Source: Notolepis coatsorum (taxonomy: Eukaryota; Chordata; Actinopteri; Aulopiformes; Paralepididae). From it: DNA of 64,000 nt. Position numbers and translations under genes: made by a program. The stretch lies in the NCBI GenBank assembly GCA_963971535.1, contig OZ020586.1, forward strand, positions 69,795,548-69,859,547, in the 5' to 3' direction. Below, piece after piece: positions 1 through 11,304 of the stretch; position 1 is the stretch's first letter; every line of letters starts with the position of its first letter. Below the pieces are notes generated by a model. The model did no database searches. It was given only the letters and a program-made list of their open reading frames with translations, and was not told the DNA's origin.

Positions 1-115
1 ACTCCTGAACATTGGTAAAACCAAGGAGCTGATCGTGGATTTTAGGAGAATACAGCAGGGGACACACAAGCCACTGTGGATAAATGGGGCTATCGTAGAC
101 AGGGTGAGCAGTTTT
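1..115 (+). pseudogene. 5' part of a LINE reverse-transcriptase fragment, split by an L1-type insertion
   Basis: The plus strand reads as LINE reverse transcriptase (a stretch like [15 protein letters not shown]) and stops at the poly-T end of the L1-type element. The same reading continues at 6263, and it closely matches the minus-strand LINE at 57024-57923. The last 16 bases (CAGGGTGAGCAGTTTT, 100-115) are duplicated at 6247-6262, so this is the target of the L1-type insertion. The fragment begins before the window. Confidence 0.8.
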
Positions 116-373
116 TTTTTTTTTTTAACTTAAATTTTTTTATTAAACATTTATAGACAAACAACACGACACATACAATACCCTCAACAACACTATTAAA
201 CAGACATAAATAATAAAGAAAAAATGTAATACCCAAAAGACGAAAAATAAAAAATACTGACTTAAGCAAATAAAAAACATAAAACTGTTGTCATACCTTA
301 AACCAAAATAAAATTAGAAAACATTAAGTGTGTGACATGGGTTCAGAGACCCTCTTTGAACCTCTTTCCTCCT

Positions 374-2731
374 TTACCCTTCGCCCTCTTGTGGTGTATT
401 TGGTTCTTCCTCTGTGATGTCGTTTTCGTTCCCCTTGTAATCCTCCCACTTACCCCATCTTTCTCCAAATTTCTCTTCCTGTAACCTCAGCATGTGTGTT
501 ATCCTCTCCATATCCTGTATCTCTTCCACTATTCCTACCCATTGTGCTATTGTCGGTGGGTCTTCCTTGTACCACAGTCTCGTTATTGCTTTTCTGGCCG
601 CTATCAACATTATCTTTATTAAATATTTGTCCCCCCCTTGTATTCCCTCGTGTGTCAGGTCTCCTAAGTAAAGCACCAGTCCTGTTTGTGGTAACCCGTA
701 TCCTAATATTCTGATCATTGCCTCCCCTATCTCCTCCCAATACCCCTTCAGCTTCTGACATCCCCAGAATATGTGCGTGTGATTTGCCCCCTCCTTCCCA
801 CACATCCTCCAGCATGCTCTTTGTGTTGGTGCATATTTTCCCTTCAGCTCTGGGGTTATAAAGAATCTGATTATGTTTTTCCATCCAAACTCTTTCCATA
901 TCCTCGATCCTGTTGTTGAATGTTGCACCTCGCATATGTTCCCCCATTCCTTCCCTGTTATTTCTATCTCTAGCTCTCTCTCCCATTTCTCCCTTATGTA
1001 ATCGGTCGTGTGTCCCTTGCTGTTCATTATAGCCCGGTATATTGCTGATATTACTCTTCCTTGCCCCCCTTCGTATGCCCATACTATCATCTTTATTATT
1101 CCATTCTGTTCTTCGTCTTTGGCCCCCCTTATTTCTTTGTTGTAGTAGTCTCTAACCTGTAGATATCTGAAGTGGTCCCTGTTTTCTAGTCCAAATTTCT
1201 CCTTTAATTTTTGTAGTGTCTGCATTTCCCCCTTCTCTATCATTTTGCATATCGCTGTTGCCCCCCCCCCCCCCCCCCTCTCCCACCTTCTGAATCCATG
1301 GTCTAACCTCCCTGGTTTGAATCTCTTGTCATGTGCTACCCATCTCAGAACCCCTGACTGCTTCTCCAATTTGTGTGTTTTTACTACTCTGTTCCATATG
1401 GTCAAGGTGCATTTGGTGATTGGATCTAATAGTCCCTCTTTTTCTTTAAATAGTTCCCTATCTCCCACCAGAGCTTGTACCTTGTATCCCTCCCCTTCTT
1501 TTTCAATGTCTTTCCATCTTGCCTCATATCTGTCGTTACACCAGCACGTCACTGCTCTCAGTTGTGCTGCATAGTAATAATCTTGTAGGCTGGGTACTGC
1601 CATCCCTCCCTCTTCCTTTGGTAGTTGTAGTGTTTTATATCTGACCCGTGGTCTTCTCCCCGCCCATATGAACCTCGATATCAGTCTGTCCCACTCCCTG
1701 AATTGATTCTGTGGTATTTGTATCGGTAGTGACTGGAATAGGTACAGTAACCTTGATAGTATGTTCATTTTAATGACCTCTATTCTTGAATTGAAGTCCA
1801 AGGGCATTACTGTCCATCTCTCTAAGTCTCTCTTGATGTTCTGATTTATCTGTGTATAGTTTGCCTCAAACAGTTTCTCCACCCCTCTCGTGATGTTCAC
1901 CCCTAAGTATTTAATCTTGTCCATGTCCCATCTTATCCCGTACTGTTCCCTAATTTCCGTCGTTGGGGTATAGTTCCATGCTAAGGTCTGTGTCTTTGTC
2001 ACGTTTAGTTTGTATCCTGAGTAGTGGCCATATTCCTTCAGTAGATCCATCAGTGCCGGGAAGCTCTTGTCTGGTTGCCTCATGTATACTATCACGTCGT
2101 CCGCAAATAGGCCTAGTTTATATTCCGTTCCCTTTATCCTTACTCCCTTAATGTCCTCGGTCTGTCTGATCAGTTGTGCCAGTGGTTCTATGAAAACGGC
2201 GAAGAGCGTCGGTGAGAGACAACATCCCTGTCTGGTAGCCCTCTCTAATCTGATTCTATCCGTCAAGCTGCCATTCACCTTAACCCTCGCTGTCGGTTCT
2301 TGATATAGCGCCTTGATCATCTTCATCGCCCTCCCGTTCAGTCGGAACCTCATCAATGTTTTATATAAAAATGTCCAGCTCACACTGTCGAATGCTTTTT
2401 CTGCATCTAGGCTAATCAGTACCGCGCTACCACCTTGTTTTTGTATCTCCTCTACTATGTGTAATGTCTTTCTCACGTTGTCCTGTGTCTGTCTCCCTTT
2501 AATAAATCCAGTTTGATCTTCATCTATAATGTCTGGCATAAACGTCTCAAATCTCTTTGATATTATCGATGTATACATCTTGTAATCCACGTTGAGTATG
2601 GACACAGGTCTGAAACTACTACATAATTCTCTATCCTTCCCTTCCTTCGGTATCGTGGTGATTATGGCTTCCTTCCACGAGGGGGGCATTTTTCCCTCTT
2701 CCATCGTGTGTCTGAACGCCGCCCCTAACAT
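374..2731 (-). pseudogene. L1-type ORF2 protein, reverse transcriptase and C-terminal region
   Basis: About 785 codons are open. RT motifs appear in order: a finger region with SFRPVSILNVDYK, then GFIKGRQTQDNV, LISLDAEKAFDSV, RQGCCLSPTLF, and the catalytic box GLFADDVIVY with the two aspartates. A thumb with KYLGV follows. The C-terminal part holds a Cys/His cluster (CWRMCGKEGANHTHIFWGC), as in L1 ORF2 proteins. Known role of the family: target-primed reverse transcription of the element's own RNA. A glycine run (GGGGG) sits in the tether region, caused by a long G tract. The frame upstream (linker and endonuclease) is in other frames, so ORF2 as a whole is broken here. The acidic tail ends at 374, about 260 bases before the poly-A end. 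Confidence 0.88.
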
Positions 2732-2845
2732 GGGTGCTAATTCCGTTCTAAATGTCTTGTAGAATTCCGATGGGAATCCGTCGCTCCCCGGAGACTTGTT
2801 TTTAGCTCTACTAATTGCCTCTTCCAGTTCTCGTTCCGTAATTAT

Positions 2846-3328
2846 TTAATTTAATTCTTCATTCTGTTCTTTCCCTATCGATGGTAACTCTAGCTTCTCC
2901 AGATATGCTTCTATTTCCTCTTCTCCCGCTGCTTTTGGCTGTGTGTATAGTTTCTCATAGTATTCTCTAAATGTCCTCTCTATTTCAGCTGGGTCTCTCA
3001 ATATTTCATTAGTCTTTATATCCCTTATTGTGTGTATCGTGTTCAACTTCTGTTGCGTCCTAATTCTCCTAGCCAACAGTCTGGTCGCTTTTGGTCCCCC
3101 TTCATAGTACGTTTGTTTCATGAACCTCGCTTTCTTTTCTATTTCCGTCAATAATTCCCTATTTATCCTGGCCTTTACTTCTTTGATTTCTCCGAGCGTT
3201 TCCTGTTCTTTTGATATCTGGTGTCTCCCTTCTAGCTTCTTCAGCTTCCCTATCAGATTGTGATATGTCTCCGTTCTGGCCTTCTTCAGCATTGCTGTCT
3301 TCTCCATCAATTTCCCCCTTATCACCAC
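2846..3328 (-). pseudogene. L1-type ORF2, segment between endonuclease and RT
   Basis: About 160 codons of charged, helical sequence rich in Lys and Glu. It includes RRIRTQQKLNTIHTI and FREYYEKLYTQ, which are typical of the L1 ORF2 region before the RT domain. It ends at a stop near 2846, and the RT reading resumes in another frame from about 2830. It therefore belongs to the same ORF2 as its neighbours but is separated from both by frame changes. Confidence 0.8.
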
Positions 3329-3357
3329 CTTCAGTGTGTCCCATAGAATGTTCGGAT

Positions 3358-4259
3358 CTACCGCCCGTTGTCATTTTCTTCCTTATACCTGGCTATCTCC
3401 TCCTTGATCTGACTCACCACCCCCTTGTTATTTAATATTCCTACATTTAGTCTCCAGATCGTGTTCCTCCGTCTCCCTTCTAGATCTACTGTCAGATATA
3501 TGGCACTGTGATCCGATATGTCCGCTACTCCTATTCTGCTCTCCCGTACCCTGTAACTGTCCCCCGTCGTCATCAAAAAGTAGTCTATTCTCGCATAATA
3601 ATAATAAATGTCACGTGCGGGTGTGAGTAATGTGTGTATTCCCTGTCCATGGCGTGCATCCCCCTCCAAACATCTGTAATTCCCATTTCCGTCATCTGAA
3701 TATTCATATATCTACTGATTGGTGCACGTCCTTTTCTAGTACTCATGGTGTCTAGGTCGTGATTCAGTACTACATTAAAATCTCCCGCGCATATCAATAT
3801 CCCTTCTAGTTCCATCACTATCATATCAAAAATTGTCTCATATAAATCCCTCTCACTCTCTGGGGGTGCATAAACATTCACTAATGTAATCATTTGACCC
3901 TCCATTTTTCCCTTCACCAGAACAAACCTTCCCTCCTTGTCTCTTACTTCCTTGATCAATTCAAATTTGACTGTGTTTTTGATTAACGTGATTACTCCTC
4001 TCCTCAGGTTCCGTTTAAAGGAACTATAGTATGCATTTTCATATCCAAACCTCTTCAGTTTCTCATGATCCTGTGCTACCAAATGTGTCTCCTGCAGAAA
4101 AATCACTTCCATCTCACTTTTTTTACATTTCAACATCACTTTGCCCCTCTTTATCACATTATTCATTCCATTAACGTTTAACGACATTATTTTAATACCT
4201 TTAACCATTGTCATCTTTCTTCTTCTTTCGTCTGTCAGTCCCCCCCATGTCACATTCAT
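3358..4259 (-). pseudogene. L1-type ORF2, APE-like endonuclease domain (frameshifted)
   Basis: The minus strand encodes an apurinic-like endonuclease. Visible motifs are SLNVNGMNN near the start, FLQETH (catalytic Glu), VYAPP, ICAGDFNVV, and the terminal ISDHSAIYL containing the SDH signature. The first part is open from 4259 to 3585. The domain continues in another frame from about 3669 to 3358, so a frameshift lies near 3620 in a TTATTATTA-like tract. In the family this domain nicks genomic DNA at T-rich targets, which fits the poly-T flank here. The likely start is an ATG shortly inside this stretch, but ORF1 and ORF2 are far apart and the true start is uncertain. Confidence 0.85.
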
Positions 4260-5044
4260 TCCCCCCTCCGGTTGTAGCCTCCGCTCTCTTCACCGAATAC
4301 ATATAATGATTAACATAAATAAAAAACATAAACTTTACATAAAGTGCTCCCAAGGCGTTCGGGGGGTCACTGTGTCCCCCCCTGTCCCCTGCTGGTGGGT
4401 GAGGAGTAATTGCTCTCCTAGTGAGAGGCCTCCTCCTGACGGCTTGGGGGTTTGAAACCTTTACCCCCAACCGCTCGTCATATTTGTCCAGCTTTCTTAC
4501 TGTTTTTATTGCTGTCGTGCTCCTGGTCAAAAGCGCTCTGTCCTTCATTCTGATCAAAGACCCCCATTTCCTAGGTCCCTCTCAATGTGGCTCATATGTT
4601 CCAATGTCCCTCTTTCCTCCCAAACCCGTGTGTGGTGTCTTCTGTGTACCCCTTTTTATTTTATTTTCCTCCTCTCTATTTTCTATGTGATGTCCATTTA
4701 TCCCCTTAATCCCTTCCAACTGTGTTACTCTCAGGGTGTGTCTATGTACTTGTTTCAATATGTTCTGTGTTCCGTCTATCATACCTAATTATATTTCCAT
4801 TTATTTCCTCCGTCAGCCTGTGTATTATGTGTCCATGTATACGTTATGTTCGTTCCTATATCCTGCCTCTACCTGGGAATGTGTGTTTATGTATATGTTA
4901 TTTCAGTTTCTATATTTTGTCTCTATTTGGATAGTTTTTCAATCTCTTGTGCGTGTACTCATCCGTTCGTCTCCTCCCGCCTCCTCTCCTCTCCTTCTCC
5001 GTCTCTGGCCTCCTCGTCCGTCTCCGCCTTCGGTCTGTCACTTC

Positions 5045-6142
5045 TCACCTCGGCCTTCTCCTCTCTCCTCCCTCCTCTCCCGGGCCTCGATCTCCCACTC
5101 TGGTCCATCTGCGTGCCCCCTGCAGGCTCCGCGTCTGGCCCTCCTGTCTCCTTCCCTCTCCGTCCTCCGCCATCTGCATCCCCCGTCGCCTCATCTCCTC
5201 CGCCGCCTCCCGCGCCGTCGCGTATGTCACTGTCCCTTCCTTCCAGTGAATCCTTAGCAAGGTCATGGGTGATTGGAATTTCATTCCGTTTTCTTTCAGA
5301 ATTCTCTTCAGTCCCGCGTAGGACCTGCGTGTTATTGCCACCGCTGTCGAGTAATCTTGATCAAACGACAGTCTTTTCCCCTCGATTTCTATCTTCTTGG
5401 TCCACGCGGTTCTGAGTATCAATTCCTTAATCTCAAATCTCAGAAAGTTAATAATCACCGCCCTCGGAGGTCTGTCCGGTTTCGGTCTCTGAGCCAACGC
5501 CCTGTGGGCCCTCTGTATCTCCATTTTTTCCAGTCCCGTCTCCTTCAGTTGTTCCTTGATAAGCTCTTCCACATATTGGATCACCGATTCCCCTTCGACT
5601 CCTTCTTTCAATCCCCATATTCTGATGTTATTTCTCCGTGACCTCCCCTCCATGTCCGATATCTTTGTCTCCATCTGTTCTTGTTTTTGAATCGCACACG
5701 TTAACACCTCGTGTATCTCTGTGTTCCATTCCTCCATTTGCGCCGTTCTAGTCTGTACCTCTGTTACGTTTCTGTCCTGTTCCGCCATCTTCTCATCCAC
5801 CCTTTTGATTTCTGTATTCATTTCACCTCTGAAGTCCTCCTGTTCCTTCCTCAATTCCTCCCGTAACTTCCCAATATAATTTCTTATCATGTCCGAGTTC
5901 AGTTTCATGGTCGCCTGCATCGTGTCCGAGTTAAATTTTATGGTCGCCAATATCCCGGCCTGCATGAGCACGGCCCATCCTGGCATTTCCTTGTCCGTCT
6001 CAGCCGAGACTCCCCCTTCCTCCGCCTGCTCCTTCTCGGTCTCGCCTCGGGGGTTCTGCTCCATCGAACTCTCCTCTTCCTGTGAGTTCTCCATTTCTCT
6101 TTCCTTCATATTTGTTTTCTCCTCCTTCCTTCTCGTTTGCAT
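5045..6142 (-). CDS. L1-type ORF1 protein
   Basis: An intact 365-codon frame starting 104 bases inside the element. After a charged N-terminus there is a long heptad-like coiled coil (about residues 90-165), then the RNA-recognition core beginning NNIRIWGLKEGVEG and RAHRALAQR, and a basic C-terminal domain with VIINFLRFEIKE and ILRTAW. This is the canonical layout of L1 ORF1p, a trimeric RNA chaperone that coats the element's RNA. Length is close to that of vertebrate L1 ORF1 proteins. A related ORF1, broken after the RNA-binding core, is at 61215-61886. Confidence 0.9.
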   Translation of the reverse strand: MQTRRKEEKTNMKEREMENSQEEESSMEQNPRGETEKEQAEEGGVSAETDKEMPGWAVLMQAGILATIKFNSDTMQATMKLNSDMIRNYIGKLREELRKEQEDFRGEMNTEIKRVDEKMAEQDRNVTEVQTRTAQMEEWNTEIHEVLTCAIQKQEQMETKISDMEGRSRRNNIRIWGLKEGVEGESVIQYVEELIKEQLKETGLEKMEIQRAHRALAQRPKPDRPPRAVIINFLRFEIKELILRTAWTKKIEIEGKRLSFDQDYSTAVAITRRSYAGLKRILKENGMKFQSPMTLLRIHWKEGTVTYATAREAAEEMRRRGMQMAEDGEGRRQEGQTRSLQGARRWTRVGDRGPGEEGGERRRPR

Positions 6143-6246
6143 CTTGATTTTTTATCACTTTTCGGGTCCTTATTTCTCCGTTTTTCGCTCTTTTGACCAG
6201 GAGCCCCACCGCATGCGTGCTACTCTTCCGCTCTCATACCGGAAGC
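6143..6246 (-). promoter_or_regulatory. 5' leader of the L1-type LINE
   Basis: About 104 bases lie between the upstream target duplication and the ORF1 start. It shares blocks (GTAGCACGC, CTCCTGGTCAAA, GACCCGAAAAG) with the start of the plus-strand element at 61114. Conservation of two separate 5' ends implies that this leader holds an internal promoter. No TATA-like box is evident. Confidence 0.5.
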
Positions 6247-6262
6247 CAGGGTGAGCAGTTTT

Positions 6263-6545
6263 AAATACCTGGGAGTCCACATCACAGAGGACCTGACATG
6301 GTCAACTCACATAGACACTGTGGTAAAAAAGGCGAAACAGCGCCTCTACCACCTGAGACAATTAAGGAAGTTCAGAGTATCAGGGAAGATAATCCACTCC
6401 TTCTATTCCGGGGCTGTAGAGAGCATTCTGACTGGGAACATCACTGCCTGGTTTGGAAACAGCACAGCCCAGGATTGGAAGGCCCTACAGAGAGTGGTGC
6501 GCTCAGCAGAATGGACTACGGGTATTGCATTACCACATCTGCAGG
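6263..6545 (+). pseudogene. 3' part of the interrupted LINE reverse-transcriptase fragment
   Basis: Reads [19 protein letters not shown], then [15 protein letters not shown] and [19 protein letters not shown], the thumb and C-terminal region of an L2/Rex1-group LINE protein. It continues the frame of 1-115 across the L1-type insertion. It fades after about 6545 into non-homologous sequence. Confidence 0.82.
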
Positions 6546-6660
6546 ACTTAGGCCTTGTCCAGAAGAAGACGGATCTGATCTTTTTCGTTTTCATTTCGTT
6601 TTCATTTAAAAAAAGTTTTCCGTAAAAACGAAATCGCCACAAGAAATAAGTGCATGCCAC
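6546..6660. other. Short unassigned stretch with TTTTCATTTCGTTTTC repeats
   Basis: After the LINE similarity ends there is T-rich sequence with repeated TTTTCRTTT motifs and a partly complementary AAAACGAAAT block. It could fold back on itself. I cannot assign it. Confidence 0.35.
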
Positions 6661-6964
<304 letters not shown>

Positions 6965-6999
6965 TCTCTCTAGCTGTCCATCGTGTTCGATGATGACGC

Positions 7000-7111
7000 T
7001 TGGATGGGGGGGGTGGGGGGGGGGGGGGTGACTTGCCAGGCTGATCTGTCGAGTGCCAGAATTTCAAGCTGCGTGATGTTTGCACACTTTAGGAGGTCCC
7101 TGGTGTAGTCC
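7000..7111. other. G-run and 3' flank of an RTE-like LINE remnant
   Basis: Contains two G runs (7004-7028), then sequence continuous with the following minus-strand LINE remnant, probably its 3' portion. Confidence 0.4.
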
Positions 7112-7867
7112 TTAAAGCGTCTCTTTTGGCCTCCAGGCTCCAGCAGCCCGCTTTGCTCCTCTCAGTTGGCCATAGAGGACTTGGCGGGGCAGGCGGTGGT
7201 CAGGCATACGTATGGTGTGCCCTATCCAGCGAAGATGTTTTTTGGCCACAGCTGCGGCCATACAGATTGAGTTGGTGTTGTTGAGGATGTCTGTGTGGGG
7301 GACTCGATCTTCCCAGGTCAGGCCGAGGATCCTTTGTAGGCAACGGATGTGGAAAGCGTCCAGGTTGGTGATGTGCCGGCGGTATTGGGTCCAGGATTCT
7401 GCTCCATAGAGCAGAGTGGAGAGACATACTGCGTTGTAAACGGCAACCTTGGTGCTGATCTTCAGGTTTCGGTTTTCAAAAACCCTGCTGCGTAGGCGTC
7501 CAAAGGATGATGCCACTTTATTAATACGTGTGTGTATCTCCGCGTCAAGGGAGCAGCATGAGGACAGAGTGGAGCCGAGGTAGGTGAAATGATCCACTGT
7601 TTTAAGTGGAACACCGTTTATGTGAAAACTGGGAAGTGTAGAGGTTCGGGAAGTGAGTTGGGACATGACTTCGGTTTTTTGGATGTTGACCTGGAGACCG
7701 AAGGATTGGTACAGACTGGATATGGTGTTGAGCGCATGCTGCATAGACTCTGGACTGTGAGCTAAGATGGCACAGTCATCAGTGTACTGTAGCTCATATA
7801 CTTGGCAGGAGTATGTATATTTCTCTCCCACCCACCCCCTCCTAATGTACAGTCCCCTCCCCATCAT
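7112..7867 (-). pseudogene. RTE-like LINE reverse-transcriptase C-terminal half
   Basis: About 250 codons are open. The catalytic box appears as QYTDDCAILA, followed by VNIQKTEVM, FTYLGSTLS, VAVYNAVCLSTLLYGAESW and HIRCLQRILGLTWEDRV. This order is typical of RTE-like non-LTR retrotransposons. The part upstream of the catalytic box is missing, so it is a 5'-truncated copy. The clade is my inference from motif style. Confidence 0.75.
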
Positions 7868-8007
7868 ATGTATATACGCTGTCAGGATCTATGGGTAACA
7901 GTACTGTATATTTGAATATCGTATATGTCACAAATGTAACAGTACTAAATACCTGTATGTCCCTATGCCATAAATGTCATGTATGTTGAGTATGTCATAA
8001 ATGTCAA

Positions 8008-8071
8008 TATGAATTGAAAATGGAGGACCCTGATGTAAACAAGACAAACGTCTTTCTCTGGTCTGCATCCC
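8008..8071 (+). repeat. Tail-repeat family copy, left half (split by a LINE)
   Basis: The segment GAATTGAAAATGGAGGACC through GGTCTGCATCC recurs at 50475-50536 and, reversed, near 39000-39055. Here the repeat is cut at TCTGCATCCC. Its other half (CCCCTTAACAATTG to ATAAAGTTT) resumes at 10060 after a minus-strand LINE. Confidence 0.7.
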
Positions 8072-10059
8072 AAGTTTCAAGTTTCAAGTTTCTTTAATAG
8101 TTGTCATACAGAAGTACAGAATACTTTTGTACAAAATGCTTCTTACTGTTGCGCTCCAGAGACTGTGCAAGACAAGATAAGTATGAAATAAAAACATAGT
8201 AAAATTAGAAGTAAAAAAAAAGAGGTCACAGTGTTCAGTTTAGACATATGTACAATGTTCGATGCAGAATAGACGTAGTTACCATACAATATACAATACT
8301 GTGCAGTGTACTAATATACAATACTATATAGTGCAAGGCAGAAATGGAGAAATGGGACGAGGTGCAATTTAGGTACAATTCACAGTAGGTGTACGAGTTG
8401 TAGTGCAAATCCTTTATCAATAAATATAAAGTGTAAGTGTGTTTGTGTGATCTAAAGTGTGGAGAGTGGGTGCTGCAGTGTGTTGTTTGTTTGAGTGAGT
8501 GTGTGCGTGTGGGTGTGTGTGCTGTGTGCATTTGATGGTTGTTGCATAGTGATTATTGTTCGTTTAGCGATTATTGTTCGTTTAGCAGCCTGATGGCCTG
8601 GGGATAGAAGCTTCTTCTGAGTCTTTCTGTGCTCGCCTTAAGACTCCGGTATCGCTTGCCTGACCGCAGCAGTTCAAAGAGGCAGTTGTTCGGGTGGCTC
8701 GAGTCCTTAATAATTCTCTTAGCCTTCCCCTTGCACCGCTTGTTGTAAATGTTCTGGAGGGTGGGAAGCCCCCCTCCAATTGTGCGTTCGGCTGAACGTG
8801 TCACTCTTTGTAGTCTGCTACGGTCTTGTGCAGTGCTATTCCCAAACCAGGAGGTGATGTTGCCGGTCAGGATGCTCTCTATTGTACATGAGTAGAAGTT
8901 CCTAAGGATCTTCTGACTGACTTGGAACTTCCTTAGGCGCCTGAGGAAGTAGAGGCGTTGTCGTGCCTTCTTCACAACACTGTCAATGTGTGTGGTCCAT
9001 GTCAAGTCCTCGGATATGTGGGCTCCGAGGTACTTGAAACTGTTCACTCTCTCAACCGGTGCCCCGTCGATGCTGAGGGGGCTGTAGTCCTTGACCCCCG
9101 ACCTCCTGAAGTCCACAATCATCTCTTTTGTTTTGCTGACGTTCAGGGAGAGGCAGTTCTCCTGACACCACTGTGACAGGTTCTCTACCTCTTCCAGGTA
9201 GGCCCTTTCGTCGTTGGCAGAGATCAGGCCCACCACTACTGTGTCATCAGCAAATTTGATGATGGTGTTGTTGTTCCGCTGTGCTACGCAGTCATGTGTG
9301 TACAGGGAGTAGAGGAGGGGGCTCAGAACACAGCCCTGGGGGGCCCCTATGTTGAGCGTGATGGATGAGGAGGTGCAGTTGCCGGCTCTTACCACCTGGG
9401 GTCTGCCCGTCAGGAAGTCCAAAACCCACTGGCACAGGTCATAGTTCAAGCCCAGGTCCCTGAGCTTGGCTATGAGTTTGGAGGGGACTATGGTATTGAA
9501 TGCTGAGCTGTAGTCGATGAACAGCATTCTCACATAGTTCCCCTGCCTCTTGTCCAGGTGTGATGCTGCTGTGTGCAGCACATGGGCTATGGCGTCCTCC
9601 GTGGACCTGTTGGGGCGATATGCAAATTGCAGAGGGTCCAGGTTGATGGGGAGGGAGGAACAGATGTAGCCCTTCACTAGCTTCTCAAAGCACTTCATGG
9701 CTATGGAGGTGAGGGCTACAGGGCGGTAGTCGTTGAGGCAAGCGGGCGTAGATTTTTTGGGTACAGGGATGATGGTGGACTTCTTCAGACAGGTGGGGAT
9801 GACAGCCTGTTCAAAGGACAGGTTGAAGATGTCAGTGAATACCGGGGCCAGTTGGTCGGCACAGACTTTTAGGACGCGGCCGGGGATGCCGTCCGGTCCT
9901 GCTGCCTTCCTGATATTCACTTTTTTAAAGATCCGTCTCACCTCATGCTCTGTTACCCTGAACACTGAGTCTCCATCAGCAGACCCCCCCCCCCCCCATT
10001 GCCGTGGTTTGTAGGCTGGTGTTGTTATTCACAGCCTCAAACCTCGCATAGAAGGAATG
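8072..10059 (-). mobile_element. L2/Rex1-group LINE, 5'-truncated
   Basis: A minus-strand LINE inserted into the tail-repeat family. Its 3' region, 8072-8570, is noncoding and starts with tandem AAGTTTC motifs; it matches the 3' region at 18312-18815. The upstream limit near 10059 is where the tail repeat resumes. Only the RT half is kept; the endonuclease seen in the sister copy at 20424-21950 is missing. Confidence 0.85.
8571..9965 (-). pseudogene. L2/Rex1-group LINE reverse transcriptase (intact RT frame)
   Basis: 464 codons are open. Motifs: [76 protein letters not shown], the catalytic [22 protein letters not shown], and a C-terminal [14 protein letters not shown]. This is the RT of a jockey/L2/CR1-type LINE that copies its RNA at a nicked site. 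The frame is uninterrupted but lacks the N-terminal endonuclease, so it is a dead fragment. A poly-C tract at 9984-9996 marks where the frame is lost upstream; the sister copy has the same tract at about 20232. Confidence 0.88.
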
Positions 10060-10134
10060 TCCCCTTAACAATTGTGTGTATTGAGACATACTGTTTTGTA
10101 CCCATTCTGCAATCTGTTAAATAAAGTTTACACA
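10060..10134 (+). repeat. Tail-repeat family copy, right half
   Basis: Holds CCCCTTAACAATTGTGTGTATTG through CCCATTCTGCAATCTG and ATAAAGTTT, which continues the left half at 8008-8071. The undisrupted version is seen in reverse near 38935-39055. Confidence 0.7.
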
Positions 10135-10137
10135 CAC

Positions 10138-10360
<223 letters not shown>

Positions 10361-10404
10361 GACAGAGTACCAGGTAACGGTGAGAGGTGCAGTTTGTCTG
10401 TCAC

Positions 10405-10550
10405 CTGTTCCTCTCTGCTGTTCAGGATGACCAGGTCAGCTCCTCTCTCCAGACAGTCCTGTCTGCTCCTCTCCCAGCTTCTCGTCTCTAACGAGATGTA
10501 GTAACAGCTCGAGCCAAACCTCCGCCAGTTGCGAAAACAGTGTTTTTCCT
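10405..10550 (-). CDS. C-type-lectin-like domain, single exon (fragment of a host gene)
   Basis: The minus strand encodes an N-terminal CTLD block: a start like NWRRFGSSCYYIS, then SWERSRQDCLERGADLV and ILNSREEQ. These are the hallmark residues (WxxF.SSCYY, W..S..C...GA.L..I.S..E) of the first CTLD exon in fish CD209/asialoglycoprotein-receptor-like lectins, which bind sugars at the cell surface. A GT donor follows the exon at 10404-10403 (GAACAG then GTGACAG). A pyrimidine-rich stretch ending in AAAG precedes it, giving a possible acceptor at 10551-10552. No second or third CTLD exon is seen in the window, so it is a stranded exon or part of a gene extending outside or destroyed by repeats. 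Confidence 0.75.
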
Positions 10551-10639
10551 CTTTTGAAAAAACGACACACAGGGTCAATGCAAGGCAACACAATGCAATA
10601 CAGCACAACACAAAATATACAGTATATATCTACGTCATG

Positions 10640-10720
10640 CCATGACATAACCCATATCTACATATATCTACATGTGGATATACCTTATCTACATAGGTCT
10701 ACATGTGAATATATCTAGGT
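10640..10720. repeat. Minisatellite of TATCTACATAG-rich units, left part
   Basis: Units of about 33 bases (CTTATCTACATAG.TCTACATGTGAATAT). The array resumes at about 11305 after a LINE remnant, with AATATA at both junctions. Confidence 0.75.
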
Positions 10721-10721
10721 C

Positions 10722-11304
10722 GTCCTCGAACGGGCCCTCCATCGGTGCGTCCAGTCATCCCGATCCTCCATGCATCTGGCTAGCTCGCCAGTACTTTCTG
10801 CTCCCGCATCACTCCTGAGTACGTCCACGTAGGTTAATGTGGGACATCCTCATGATCAATGCCTGTGTGTTGGCTCCCACAGCACAAGTTTGCTGGTTGG
10901 CAGCTCATGGTGTCTCTGGCAGTGACCTACCAGCCTCATTCTCCTGACTGCCACTTTCTCGCTCACCCTTAGCAACCCCCCCCCCCCCCCCCCCCCCCCC
11001 CCCATACAAGTTTGCATTAGCGACATGCTCATCCCTGGCGTAGCACCCATCCAGGGACTTCTGCAGGGTGGGCTTAAGGGTCCAGCATTCACTGCCATAC
11101 AGAAGAACAGACTCAACTGTTGCATAGAAGAAGTTGAGCTTGATTTGACGGGGGAGGTTGGATTTCCACACACTGGTCATGCCGCTCAGGGCCCTCCTCC
11201 ACGCGAGCGCCTTTCTCACTTTAAGGTCTTGCTCGGATGAGTTGACCCACGAGCCCAGGTATTTGAAGTCACTGATTTCCTTTAGAACAGTGCCTCCTGA
11301 GGTG
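10722..11304 (-). pseudogene. Second RTE-like LINE remnant, C-terminal part
   Basis: Decayed coding sequence on the minus strand: ALAWRRALSGMTSVWKSNL, FFYATVESVLLYGSECWT, and a later part in other frames (VAVRRMRLVGHC). The YGSECWT motif corresponds to the YGAESWT motif of the remnant at 7112-7867 but the two differ, so this is another subfamily. A 26-base C run (about 10977-11003) interrupts it. It lies inside the TATCTACATAG minisatellite. Confidence 0.65.

Larger units (their letters stand above)
116..6246 (-). mobile_element. Nearly full-length L1-type LINE with target-site duplication
   Basis: A roughly 6.1-kb non-LTR retrotransposon on the minus strand. It is bounded by a perfect 16-bp duplication (100-115 and 6247-6262) and ends 3' in an A-tract (poly-T at 112-126), with an AATAAA signal read on the minus strand at 139-144. 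In sense order it has a short 5' leader, an ORF1 with coiled coil and RNA-binding domain, an ORF1-ORF2 spacer of about 0.8 kb, and an ORF2 with endonuclease, RT and C-terminal cysteine/histidine region. The perfect duplication and preserved 5' end suggest a fairly young insertion, but ORF2 has several frame breaks. A C-run at 1261-1277 (a G-run in sense) lies inside ORF2. The 5' leader resembles that of the plus-strand element at 61114. Confidence 0.92.

Noticed and set aside
4736-5415. Plus-strand frames of 170-190 codons
   Set aside because: Antisense shadows of L1-type ORF1 and its spacer.
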